Assembly (NCBI GenBank): GCA_947646915.1 | Contig: CANSII010000009.1 | Span: forward strand, 1-52,724 | Origin: an uncultured Clostridium sp. | GTDB taxonomy: Bacteria; Bacillota; Clostridia; TANB77; CAG-508 | Length of the DNA: 52,724 nucleotides | Reading direction: 5' to 3' | In this document: positions 42,548 to 49,593 of the stretch, one piece after another | Layout: each line of letters opens with the position of its first letter | Numbering within the stretch: the first letter of the stretch is position 1 | Notes under the pieces: generated by a model | The model's input: the letters and a program-made list of their open reading frames with translations, nothing else | Databases searched by the model: none | Told to the model about the DNA's origin: nothing | Made by a program: the position numbers and the translations under genes

Positions 42548-42631
42548 TTTTATGTACTTCTTTTTGTATGTACTAAATAATAATATTTTTTGTGTGTACC
42601 GAAAAAATGTGCTACATTGCTGTAACACATT
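42548..42631. repeat. Three direct repeats and a hairpin upstream of the terminator
   Basis: Three copies of TTTTT-(G)-TATGTACT occur (42548-42558, 42561-42574, 42586-42600, the last TTTTTGTGTGTACC). A near-perfect inverted repeat AATGTGCTAC/GTAACACATT (42606-42631) follows. They lie in the 306-bp gap between two operons and could bind the excisionase-like proteins. Confidence 0.5.
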
Positions 42632-42694
42632 CCTTCGTTGTATTATATATAAAAACCTTCATTTTTCAATAGTTTTTTAAATTTTATTTTTAAT

Positions 42695-42967
42695 TTAATT
42701 TATTTTTTTATTATTAATATCATCTATCACATCCTTTTCTTTGTAATCTTCTACATTGTTAAGGTTTAAATCCTTAACATTATTAATATCTGTAAAATCT
42801 TTTCCTTCGTACTTTTGTAAAAAATCTAACAATGCAATTTTTCTAACTTTTAGACTTCTTAATTTTAGAGCAGGAAGAAATCCTTTTTTTATTAATTCAT
42901 AAACAAAAGCAGGATTTGTCTTTAATATTTCTGCAACTTCTTTTACATTAAATAACATATCTTCCAT
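42695..42967 (-). CDS. Excisionase-family HTH protein
   Basis: The 90-residue protein has a MerR/excisionase winged helix: MLFNVKEVAEILKTNPAFVYELIKKGFLPALKLRSLKVRKIALLDFLQKYEG, with an Asn/Asp-rich tail. It is the first gene after ICE promoter copy B. It could act as directionality factor for the serine recombinase or as a regulator of transfer. A terminator follows at 42452-42493. Confidence 0.8.
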   Translation of the reverse strand: MEDMLFNVKEVAEILKTNPAFVYELIKKGFLPALKLRSLKVRKIALLDFLQKYEGKDFTDINNVKDLNLNNVEDYKEKDVIDDINNKKIN

Positions 42968-43054
42968 AATTATTATATCTCTCTTTCGTTATTTATTTTA
43001 CCCTCATATAGCATCAGCTCCCTTCAATATAATTTAGTGTTGTGCTACATTTAC

Positions 43055-43088
43055 ATTATAAAGCCATACTATATGAAAATCCAAACCC
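43055..43088 (-). promoter_or_regulatory. ICE-type promoter (copy B)
   Basis: GGGTTTGGATTTT (43088-43076), CATATAGTATGGCTT and TATAAT (43060-43055) on the minus strand, one base different from copy A over the block. It drives the excisionase-like gene at 42967. Confidence 0.8.
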
Positions 43089-43098
43089 TTTAATAAAA

Positions 43099-43326
43099 TT
43101 AATAATCTTTTGTTCTTCTTTGATTGTACCAAATTCTTATTGCACTTCCTAAAGCCACTTTTTCTTTACCGTAATTTTCGCTAGGAAAATCAGATAAATT
43201 ATAAATATTAAGTGCTGTTTGAATACTACAATGTCTTAATTTTGAAAATTCTTTTGGAGAATAAAATATATTATCGTTTAGTTCAATAATTTCTTCTGTT
43301 TCATTTTCTTTAATCTCATTTTCCAT
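43099..43326 (-). CDS. Small HTH protein
   Basis: The 75-residue protein (FYSPKEFSKLRHCSIQTALNIYNLSDFPSENYGKEKVAL, SAIRIWYNQRRT) looks like a winged-helix excisionase of a divergent kind, in which the usual turn is HCSIQTALNIY. It has an acidic N-terminus. It lies in a stack of five such genes. The ATG at 43326 follows GGAAG. Confidence 0.7.
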   Translation of the reverse strand: MENEIKENETEEIIELNDNIFYSPKEFSKLRHCSIQTALNIYNLSDFPSENYGKEKVALGSAIRIWYNQRRTKDY

Positions 43327-43339
43327 ATTATTTCACTTC

Positions 43340-43588
43340 CTATACTTCTTTTGAAAAAAGCTCATTTATAAAATCTTTTAACATTTGTAGTTTTGTTTCT
43401 GCTTGTATTCTTCTTTCTTTTTCTTTTTCGTAAATATCTCTACTAACAGTATTACCACCAACTTTAATTTTGTATCTTGTTCCTGTTTTCATATATTCAA
43501 TTTCATTGTCAGCTATTAGTTTTAATACTGTACTGTGTCCTATTTTCATTCTTCGTGCAAATTCATTTAAACTAACCCATTCTTCCAT
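43340..43588 (-). CDS. Excisionase-family HTH protein
   Basis: The 82-residue protein has an HTH_17-type domain: WVSLNEFARRMKIGHSTVLKLIADNEIEYMKTGTRYKI, followed by a coiled coil (KEKERRIQAETKLQMLKDFI) likely for dimer formation. Its ATG (43588) overlaps the stop of the gene before it (TAGATGG), so the two are coupled. Confidence 0.75.
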   Translation of the reverse strand: MEEWVSLNEFARRMKIGHSTVLKLIADNEIEYMKTGTRYKIKVGGNTVSRDIYEKEKERRIQAETKLQMLKDFINELFSKEV

Positions 43589-43960
43589 CTAATTTCCTTC
43601 TTTCTTATCAGGCATTTTATTTACAAAACCCCCTATATTTAATTTTTTCATATTAGCTATTTCTTCATCAAGTTGTCTTTCAGTAGTAATCCCACATTTT
43701 CTTAACTCTTTTACAAGAGCTTCATTGTTTGTAATAATATATTTTAAATCAATGTCCTTAGAATTTTGCAGTCCTACAAATTCTAAGAATTTACTTTTAA
43801 TAATAATATAGTTCCATCTGCCACTTTCACTTTGAATTGCTGTGCCAAAAGGAAATCTATTCTGTCTTAATCCTGCTCTTATAAATTCAGAACTCTTATG
43901 TATTATTTTTCCTGCCTCAGCTGGAGTCATTGTTTCAATGTTTTCCATATCAACATCCAT
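43589..43960 (-). CDS. HTH protein, paralogue of the 77-residue neighbour
   Basis: The 123-residue protein has an HTH domain (MTPAEAGKIIHKSSEFIRAGLRQNRFPFGTAIQSESGRWNYIIIKSKFLEFV) and a helical C-terminal extension. Residues 8-62 are clearly related to the product at 43989-44222 (GLRNGRFPFGVAV, HWNYLIIKSKLEKFV), so the pair arose by duplication. The ATG at 43960 has GGAGG seven bases upstream. Confidence 0.75.
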   Translation of the reverse strand: MDVDMENIETMTPAEAGKIIHKSSEFIRAGLRQNRFPFGTAIQSESGRWNYIIIKSKFLEFVGLQNSKDIDLKYIITNNEALVKELRKCGITTERQLDEEIANMKKLNIGGFVNKMPDKKEGN

Positions 43961-43988
43961 TGTCTAACCTCCGTTTCTTATAAAATCT

Positions 43989-44222
43989 TTAATTAAATTC
44001 TTTTGTATTTTTTTCTGTTTCAGATGCTACAAATTTTTCTAATTTTGATTTTATAATAAGATAATTCCAATGTTTTGATTTTTCCCTTTTAACAGCTACT
44101 CCAAAAGGAAATCTTCCATTTCGTAATCCGATTCTAATGCTATGTGGAAATACATTTAGAATTTTTGCAGTTTCTTCAACAGATAATGTTTCAACTTCTT
44201 CTATAAAATTTCCTCCTTTCAT
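43989..44222 (-). CDS. HTH protein, start codon uncertain
   Basis: The 77-residue frame is the duplicate of the gene at 43589. It is read from promoter copy C. The ATG at 44222 lies upstream of the only ribosome site (AAAGGAGG, codons 2-4). At normal spacing after that site the in-frame codon is ATA (44204), and the alignment with the paralogue also starts there, so initiation at ATA is possible. Confidence 0.65.
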   Translation of the reverse strand: MKGGNFIEEVETLSVEETAKILNVFPHSIRIGLRNGRFPFGVAVKREKSKHWNYLIIKSKLEKFVASETEKNTKEFN

Positions 44223-44260
44223 TATAGGGTATAATGTGTGTCGTGTCGCAAATTACTTAT

Positions 44261-44294
44261 ATTATAAAACCCTACTATATGAAAATCCAAACCC
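44261..44294 (-). promoter_or_regulatory. ICE-type promoter (copy C)
   Basis: GGGTTTGGATTTT (44294-44282), CATATAGTAGGGTTT and TATAAT (44266-44261) on the minus strand. It drives the stack of HTH genes starting at 44222. Confidence 0.8.
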
Positions 44295-44361
44295 TTTTAC
44301 AAAATTTTTCAAAAAAAATAATTCTTAGATAAATTCTAAGAACTATTTTTATATTTTATTA

Positions 44362-44589
44362 TTATTTACTATTGTAATATTTTGTTAATTCTTCTTTTTC
44401 CTGTTGAGTTAAATCATCATATACATTTCCTAACTCTTGATCTGATATATTTCTCTCATCTAAAAAAGTTTTATGTTTTAATTCCCAATATTTTGCCTTA
44501 ATATTTCGTATATTTATATCTTCTATTTCATTGATTTGATATGGATTCATAGCACAATTATATTTTTCTAAAAATTCTTCTAAACTCAT
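44362..44589 (-). CDS. Small unknown protein of the cargo island
   Basis: The 75-residue acidic, helical protein (LEEFLEKYNCAMNPYQINEIEDINIRNIKAKYWELKHK) has no recognised family. It follows the nuclease-like gene by 25 bp and is probably co-transcribed with it, perhaps as partner or immunity factor. The ATG at 44589 has only a weak AGAGAGATTAGG upstream. Confidence 0.6.
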   Translation of the reverse strand: MSLEEFLEKYNCAMNPYQINEIEDINIRNIKAKYWELKHKTFLDERNISDQELGNVYDDLTQQEKEELTKYYNSK

Positions 44590-44614
44590 CCTAATCTCTC
44601 TTTCTGAATATACA

Positions 44615-45481
44615 TTAATCTATATTGTAATATTCCATAGAATCTTTTACTAATTCTTTGATTAACTCTTTATTCTTTTTATATTCATCTAAATTATTAA
44701 TTCTTATTTGATATTCTTTCCATCTTGGAATATACGAAACTTCTAGTCCTGCATTTTCTATTTTATTTATTTTTTCTGTATTTTCTTCTCCTTTTACAAG
44801 AAAATATAAGTAATTCTTTTTTGGTTTAAATTCTATAAAGTTTTTTACTAACCCTTCTTTTGAAATACCTATATAAAATTTGTTATATTTTAATTCATAT
44901 CCCTGAGTAAGCTCATTTAGATCAGCAAAAATGTCATCTACATTCTTTAACATTTTTGTTGTACTTCTGTTTTCCCAATACTTTCTATCAGTTGTTTCAA
45001 CTTCTTCATCTTCTTCATTTCCTAAAGTCATTCTATCTAATACTTTTGTAAAAACTAAATTATATATATTTTCTCCTGTTTTTATTGCAGACAACTGTAT
45101 TGCTATTAGTGGAATAGTTCCATTAAATAGAGAGATAACATTCATAAATCTTCCTGTTATTTCTTCAGCAATTATAACAGCACAATGATCATATTGAGGA
45201 TATCTTTTTTTCTCCATATCCCAATATTCTATTGTTCTAATTATATGACTTGGATCTGTTGCTCCTAATTGTACTTCAACTTCGTATCTTGTATTATTAT
45301 CATCTCCAAACAATAAATCTATTCTTCCACCTTGAGGCTGTATTTTCTCTCTTTGTATTGCCGTTAATTCTCCTAATCCTAATACACTTGGATCTTCATA
45401 TATAAATTTTTGTATCATATCTTCTTTAATTTCTGGATTATTTTTTAAAGATATTTTTTCTGTTTTTTCTAAATTTGCCAT
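44615..45481 (-). CDS. PD-(D/E)XK-like nuclease, possible defence protein
   Basis: The 288-residue protein starts at ATG 45481 (MANLEKTEK); the GTG at 45493 overlaps AGGAG. The fold clue is GGRIDLLFGDDNNTRYEVEVQLGATDPSHIIRTIEYW, an Asp then Glu-x-Glu-x-Gln arrangement found in variant PD-(D/E)XK nucleases, with YDHCAVIIAEEITGRF after it. The late half (YNKFYIGISKEGLVKNFIEFKPKKNYLYFLV) is unlike anything I recognise. It could be a restriction-type nuclease, or an inactive relative, since Lys is replaced by Gln. Confidence 0.65.
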   Translation of the reverse strand: MANLEKTEKISLKNNPEIKEDMIQKFIYEDPSVLGLGELTAIQREKIQPQGGRIDLLFGDDNNTRYEVEVQLGATDPSHIIRTIEYWDMEKKRYPQYDHCAVIIAEEITGRFMNVISLFNGTIPLIAIQLSAIKTGENIYNLVFTKVLDRMTLGNEEDEEVETTDRKYWENRSTTKMLKNVDDIFADLNELTQGYELKYNKFYIGISKEGLVKNFIEFKPKKNYLYFLVKGEENTEKINKIENAGLEVSYIPRWKEYQIRINNLDEYKKNKELIKELVKDSMEYYNID

Positions 45482-45524
45482 AAACAAGCTCACTCCTTAA
45501 TTTTTTATTTTCATTCCCATTATA

Positions 45525-46184
45525 TCACATTTGCTTATAAATTGCATATTCTTCATCTCTAAAACATACAAAATAAATTTTTTCAAATTTATCAGCGACT
45601 TTGTTTGCCTCCTCAAAAGCAAAATCTCTGCCTATTTCTATTGGGCATTGATATATTCCTGTTCCAATGCAAGGAATAGCAATAGTTTTTATATCATTTT
45701 TAATTGCAATATTAAAAATATTTTTATAGCAATTTCTAAACTGTTTTCTTTTTTCTTCTTCAGGTTTTACCATATACCATTTTGGAGCAACTGTATGTAT
45801 TATATGTTTTGCTTTTAAATTATAACCTTTTGTTATAACTGCATCTCCTGTATTACAATTTCCTATACTTGCACATTCCTTATCTAACTCAAAACCTGCT
45901 TTCTTAAATATTGCTCCACACAAACCACTACCTCGCATAAGTGCATTATTTGAGGCACATATAATTGCATCTACTTGCATTTCAGTTATATTTTCTTTAA
46001 CTATTTCAATATTATCACTTAATATTAATTGAAAGTTCTCAGGAAGATATAGATAATCTTCTTCGGAATCATCAATTATTCTAAATTCATTTTCAGGCTC
46101 AACTCTTGTATAAACTTTTCCTACAACTAAATCAGATGTACTTTCTCCACCTAAATATTTGTATTTTCCTAAAATTTTCTTCAA
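45525..46184 (-). CDS. Macrodomain protein (ADP-ribose binding)
   Basis: The 219-residue protein has an N-terminal part of 50 residues (LGGESTSDLVVGKVYTRVE) and a macrodomain (about 55-215): ENITEMQVDAIICASNNALMRGSGLCGAIFKKAG, GDAVITKGYNLKAKHIIHTVAP, IAIPCIGTGIYQCPIEIG. The glycine-rich loops that hold ADP-ribose are present. It could remove ADP-ribose from proteins or DNA or sense NAD-derived signals. The TTG start at 46184 has GGAAG. It leads the nuclease-like gene in the cargo operon. Confidence 0.88.
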   Translation of the reverse strand: MKKILGKYKYLGGESTSDLVVGKVYTRVEPENEFRIIDDSEEDYLYLPENFQLILSDNIEIVKENITEMQVDAIICASNNALMRGSGLCGAIFKKAGFELDKECASIGNCNTGDAVITKGYNLKAKHIIHTVAPKWYMVKPEEEKRKQFRNCYKNIFNIAIKNDIKTIAIPCIGTGIYQCPIEIGRDFAFEEANKVADKFEKIYFVCFRDEEYAIYKQM

Positions 46185-46197
46185 AACATCTCACTTC

Positions 46198-46614
46198 CTA
46201 ATCCCACATTATAATTTCCATTGTTTCTTTATCAAATTCTCCTCCACAATTAGGGCAACTATTAATATTTCTTGCTATTTGTAAGGGCTTTTTACATTTT
46301 GAACATTCATAAGCTGAAGTAAATACTTCTGCATCATCTATTGAATAAAGTTTAAAATAAAAATTATTATATATATTTTTACAAGTAGGGCATTGATAAG
46401 TTTTATAACCATAATTTTTGTCTAGCATATAGTTTTTATCTATAAGTATTTGCTTTAACCTTTCTTTGTCAATTCCATTTTCATAATAAGAAAGTAAATT
46501 ATGCTTATTATTTATATCCATAAGCATAATAGGATTACAAAGCATTCCCACACCTTCAGTAAATTCATATTTTCTTTTGCATTTAGAACATCTAATAGAA
46601 TAACTCTGTCCCAT
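46198..46614 (-). CDS. Zinc-ribbon protein, unknown
   Basis: The 138-residue protein has three Cys pairs: IRCSKCKRKYEF near the start, YQCPTCKNIY in the middle and ECSKCKK with SCPNCGGEFD near the end, so it likely binds two zinc ions. No enzyme motif is seen. Its ATG at 46614 follows GAGGTGG. It sits between another Cys-rich protein and the macrodomain gene, 14 bp before the latter. Confidence 0.7.
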   Translation of the reverse strand: MGQSYSIRCSKCKRKYEFTEGVGMLCNPIMLMDINNKHNLLSYYENGIDKERLKQILIDKNYMLDKNYGYKTYQCPTCKNIYNNFYFKLYSIDDAEVFTSAYECSKCKKPLQIARNINSCPNCGGEFDKETMEIIMWD

Positions 46615-46631
46615 AAATCCACCTCATCTTA

Positions 46632-46889
46632 TTAAAAATATATTTTGTTTAAGTTTTCAATATCTTTATCTGTAAGTTTATATTCGTTTTCTATTGAAAT
46701 TGGTACTACACAGTCTATCTCACAATAAGGACATTGAGCTGTTTTTCCTTTTTCATCTTCAATCCATAATTTAATTTTATTATAATTAAACCTACTTTTA
46801 CAATATAAGCAAACGCATTCTTGTCCTTCTAATATTTTTTCATTTTCAAAAGAATATTGATGTATTTTTTCATACATTTTTCTATTCAT
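46632..46889 (-). CDS. Zinc-binding cytoplasmic protein
   Basis: The 85-residue protein has CVCLYCKSRFNYNKIKLWIEDEKGKTAQCPYCEIDCVVPIS, a known small zinc-finger family of unknown function. The ATG at 46889 (MNRKMYEK) is preferred: a GTG frame start at 46938-46940 lies only a few bases after a TATACT -10 box. It is 17 bp before the zinc-ribbon gene. Confidence 0.7.
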   Translation of the reverse strand: MNRKMYEKIHQYSFENEKILEGQECVCLYCKSRFNYNKIKLWIEDEKGKTAQCPYCEIDCVVPISIENEYKLTDKDIENLNKIYF

Positions 46890-46978
46890 ACTAAACCTAT
46901 CTTTCTTTATTGTATTTACAGTTTTTGCAAACTTCCTCACAATTAGTATATTTATTTTTTAATTTAAACTAAAAACAT

Positions 46979-47371
46979 TTATAATTCAATATTTCCCATT
47001 GGTTTTTTATATTTATAATGCAAATCAGTAAAATATTTCATTTCTCTATAATTAGCTGCCCAAAGTACAATTCTTTTTTCTTCGTTTTCTTTAGATGTAT
47101 ATGTTATAACTAAATATGATACAGGTAATTTTTTTGTGTTTCCATTTGTATTTTTATACTTCATCATAAATTCATTTTCACTCATTGCTTCAAATTTAAT
47201 AACTCTTTCCATTGGCAATGTGATATTCATATCAGAATTAAATTTAATGTTTAAAATATTGTTTTTTATTAATAGAGTACAAGGAATATCTACTCCCACA
47301 TTATCAATTCCTTCATAATGTACAACTCTATATGGCTTTTCTTCTTTTTCTTTAAATTTAAATAATCCCAT
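46979..47371 (-). CDS. Unknown PH-like protein
   Basis: The 130-residue protein starts at ATG 47371 (MGLFKFKEK), with AGGAG eight bases upstream. It alternates beta strands (VVHYEGIDNVGVDIPCTLLIKNNILNIKFNS, LPMERVIKFEAMSE, SYLVITYTSKENEEKRIVLWAAN) and ends in a helix, an arrangement like bacterial PH domains. Its role is unknown. It is at the 5' end of the cargo island. Confidence 0.6.
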   Translation of the reverse strand: MGLFKFKEKEEKPYRVVHYEGIDNVGVDIPCTLLIKNNILNIKFNSDMNITLPMERVIKFEAMSENEFMMKYKNTNGNTKKLPVSYLVITYTSKENEEKRIVLWAANYREMKYFTDLHYKYKKPMGNIEL

Positions 47372-47444
47372 AATTAATCTCCTCCACAAGTTACTGAGGA
47401 TGATTATACCATATATTAAATAATTTGTCATAAAAAAATAGAAA

Positions 47445-47470
47445 GGAACTACAATTATATATGTAGTCCC
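47445..47470 (-). terminator. Terminator of the ArpU-like gene
   Basis: GGGACTAC pairs with GTAGTTCC on the minus strand, followed by TTTCTATTTTTTT, just past the stop at 47477. Confidence 0.8.
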
Positions 47471-47476
47471 TCAAAT

Positions 47477-47902
47477 TTATAACTTTATTAATTTACTATT
47501 AACTGCTAAAAGAGTTATATTTACAACAAAATCATAATATAATTTTATAGCTCTTTGTCTGCCTATAAATGTTTCATTTTCGATATTATCAAATGTTGCT
47601 CCTGCAAATTTGCTTTTTACAACTTTATAAACATCATTATCTGTTGTTTTTATTTCTTCAAGTTCCTTGTTTACAAGGTTTTGCCACTTTCTATAACTTT
47701 CAATTTGTTCATCAATATTAACACTATTAATTGCTTGTGTTTCTGTTGTTCTGTTTATTTTATTTTTACTTCTTATGAATGAATTAACATCTCTACTATT
47801 GGAAATATCTTTTTTCATTTCTAAACTTTGAATAATAGTATCAATTCTTGGATATTCGCTTATAATCTCTTTAACATATTTTATACATTTATCTGATTTC
47901 AT
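47477..47902 (-). CDS. ArpU/RinA-like phage-type regulator
   Basis: The 141-residue protein starts at ATG 47902 (MKSDKCIKYV), with AGGAGGG nine bases upstream. Its end KSKFAGATFDNIENETFIGRQRAIKLYYDFVVNITLLAVNSKLIKL resembles the sigma-like region of ArpU/RinA regulators that turn on late phage genes. The start overlaps the stop of the preceding gene (TAATG). It may regulate a set of element genes. Confidence 0.65.
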   Translation of the reverse strand: MKSDKCIKYVKEIISEYPRIDTIIQSLEMKKDISNSRDVNSFIRSKNKINRTTETQAINSVNIDEQIESYRKWQNLVNKELEEIKTTDNDVYKVVKSKFAGATFDNIENETFIGRQRAIKLYYDFVVNITLLAVNSKLIKL

Positions 47903-48165
47903 TATAGCAAGCCCTCCTTTGCACATTTATTTTTCAAACTTGAAATTTCTTCTTGCTGATCTTTTATAATTTCTTCTAGGCAATCACTATATATTTTGTT
48001 ATCTATTAGCTTTTCTATATATTGCCTATTACTTTTAGCCTTTAATATAAAAATTTTGTTATCACATTCAAATATTATTGCTTTTGTATCTTCATCTTGA
48101 ATAAGTGCATATTCAAGGTTTTCTCCTAAAAGTTTACTTTTAAATCTACAATTTTTTATTTTCAT
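47902..48165 (-). CDS. Small unknown protein
   Basis: The 87-residue protein starts at ATG 48165 (MKIKNCRFKSK), with GGAGG six bases upstream; the longer frame has no ribosome site. It begins with strand-like segments (YALIQDEDTKAIIFECDNKIFILKAKSN) and ends in a coiled coil. It lies in an operon between the replication-type protein and the ArpU-like gene. No family was recognised. Confidence 0.65.
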   Translation of the reverse strand: MKIKNCRFKSKLLGENLEYALIQDEDTKAIIFECDNKIFILKAKSNRQYIEKLIDNKIYSDCLEEIIKDQQEEISSLKNKCAKEGLL

Positions 48166-48205
48166 TTTCAGCCTCCATAAAAAAATACAACATTTAATTG
48201 TTGCA

Positions 48206-48952
48206 TTACATATCAATATCTAGTTCTTGTTCATTTTCCATTGAGCTAAATTCATTATTTGCATATAAACTTTCAAAGAATTCTTTAGGATATTCTCGTT
48301 GTTCAAAGTTTCTTGCAATATTTTTCTTTTTAGTACTATTTTTATTGTTTCTTGATTCTAATTCCTCAACTCTTAAAACAACCCATCTCTTTATTGTTGC
48401 AAAATCGCTTTCATATTCAACACCTTTAGACTTCTTATATAGAGAAAGTTCTTCAATACATTTTTTGGCTTTGTTTTCGCCATATTCACTTACTAAATTG
48501 TTATATTCATAATCATATAAAGTAACATTTTCAGCAAATTTTTGCTTTGCAACTGTGAGTGTATTTATATTATTATTGTTTATATTATTATCTTCTATTT
48601 TTTGATGGGTAGGCTCTACATTTTTTGATGGATAGGGGTATCCATTATTTAATGTATAGGGTACATCGTGAGGATATATTTTTCTCTCTATTATTTCTTG
48701 TTTCTCATTTCTTAGTATTTCAACATATATAAAGTTTTGTTTTCTCAAATCAGTTATCCAACTTGAAATTGTTTTAGGATCTACTTTAAGTTTATCTGCT
48801 AAGTATTTATTACTAGCATAACAATATCCTTCTTTATTAGAAAGTGCTGTTATAACAGCATAAAGCAATTTTTCATTAGCTTTTAATCTTTCATTAAAAA
48901 GAACAGTTGCAGGAATAACAGCATAATAACTTATTCTGTTATTCTCGTTCAT
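48206..48952 (-). CDS. Replication-type HTH protein (DnaD/HTH_36-like)
   Basis: The 248-residue protein has a winged-helix N-terminal domain (YYAVIPATVLFNERLKANEKLLYAVITALSNKEGYCYASNKYLADKLKVDPKTISSWITDLRKQNFI) as in phage and plasmid replication initiators, and a helical C-terminal half (about 135-200) that may be DnaD-like. The end ELDIDM is acidic-hydrophobic. It could support replication of the excised circle. The ATG at 48952 overlaps the DUF3789 gene. Confidence 0.75.
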   Translation of the reverse strand: MNENNRISYYAVIPATVLFNERLKANEKLLYAVITALSNKEGYCYASNKYLADKLKVDPKTISSWITDLRKQNFIYVEILRNEKQEIIERKIYPHDVPYTLNNGYPYPSKNVEPTHQKIEDNNINNNNINTLTVAKQKFAENVTLYDYEYNNLVSEYGENKAKKCIEELSLYKKSKGVEYESDFATIKRWVVLRVEELESRNNKNSTKKKNIARNFEQREYPKEFFESLYANNEFSSMENEQELDIDM

Positions 48953-49061
48953 TCGGCTTTATCCTTTCATCACTTTGCTTTCCTGCAATTATACAAGCAT
49001 ATAAAATCAAACTTAAATTAGCTCCTACAAATAATCCTATAATTAGTCCTAACCAAAACAT
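48939..49061 (-). CDS. DUF3789-like one-span mini-protein
   Basis: The 40-residue protein has one membrane helix (LGLIIGLFVGANLSLILYACIIAG) followed by KQSDERIKPNERE. Size and pattern match DUF3789, a small ICE/phage protein. The ATG at 49061 has GGAGG nine bases upstream, and the end overlaps the next gene by 14 bp, showing that it is translated in the operon. Confidence 0.7.
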   Translation of the reverse strand: MFWLGLIIGLFVGANLSLILYACIIAGKQSDERIKPNERE

Positions 49062-49077
49062 TTTTTAATACCTCCAT

Positions 49078-49494
49078 TTAAACCAAATTTCTTATTTTAG
49101 CCTTTTTATAGATCAATTCAATTAACTTGTTGTCTAAAATAATCAGTTCCTTAAAATCAATTTTAAGAAGTTTTGAAATTTCTTCAGCATCATCATTTTC
49201 CAAATACTTCAATACTACATATTGATAGCATTTAGGGAATTTTTTGCATAAAAAAACAAGTATCTCTTTTAAAAATACTTGCCACCTCTTATATTCAATT
49301 ATTTTAAAATCATCATCTAGTTTTATTACTTGATCCTCTAAAGTAAAGCCTTCTGAATTTTTACTTTTTAGCCAAGCATTATTACTAATTTTAATTGCAT
49401 CTATAATTTCTTCTCGCCTTTTATTTATCAAATTATCAATTTCATAATAATTATATAAATAAAACTTTATCTTTTTTACTTTTTGTTTATCCAT
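49078..49494 (-). CDS. Sigma-like/HTH regulator
   Basis: The 138-residue protein starts probably at ATG 49494 (MDKQKVKKIKFYLYN), with AAAGGA upstream. It is helical and ends VVLKYLENDDAEEISKLLKIDFKELIILDNKLIELIYKKAKIRN, like the region-4 helix-turn-helix of phage-type sigma factors (RinA/ArpU relatives). It is the first element gene after attR and leads the 49.5-47.5 kb operon. Confidence 0.65.
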   Translation of the reverse strand: MDKQKVKKIKFYLYNYYEIDNLINKRREEIIDAIKISNNAWLKSKNSEGFTLEDQVIKLDDDFKIIEYKRWQVFLKEILVFLCKKFPKCYQYVVLKYLENDDAEEISKLLKIDFKELIILDNKLIELIYKKAKIRNLV

Positions 49495-49527
49495 TTTATT
49501 GTCCTTTCCTGATAATCCTTTCAAAAA

Positions 49528-49554
49528 AAATAAAGTGCCTCAAACACTTTATTT
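49528..49554. terminator. Terminator at the right end of the element
   Basis: AAATAAAGTG (49528-49537) and CACTTTATTT (49545-49554) are perfect inverted copies. On the minus strand eight Ts follow. It would stop transcripts running from the cwlD promoter into the element. Confidence 0.85.
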
Positions 49555-49555
49555 T

Positions 49556-49569
49556 ACTGCAAAAGATTA
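49556..49569. repeat. 14-bp repeat shared with the recombinase leader
   Basis: ACTGCAAAAGATTA here is identical to the minus-strand sequence at 9278-9265 in the recombinase leader. It is near attR, and could be a site for recombinase autoregulation or a directionality factor. Confidence 0.5.
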
Positions 49570-49580
49570 TCATTATTCGG

Positions 49581-49589
49581 TTAGGGTTA
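49581..49589. repeat. Right arm of attP inverted repeat
   Basis: TTAGGGTTA is the reverse complement of 6129-6137 and lies 14 bases inside attR. Confidence 0.6.
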
Positions 49590-49593
49590 ATTT

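Noticed and set aside
42975..43020. Short leader peptide (ATGCTATATGAG...) before the excisionase-like gene
   Set aside because: The GGGAG site is only three bases from the ATG and conservation cannot be judged.
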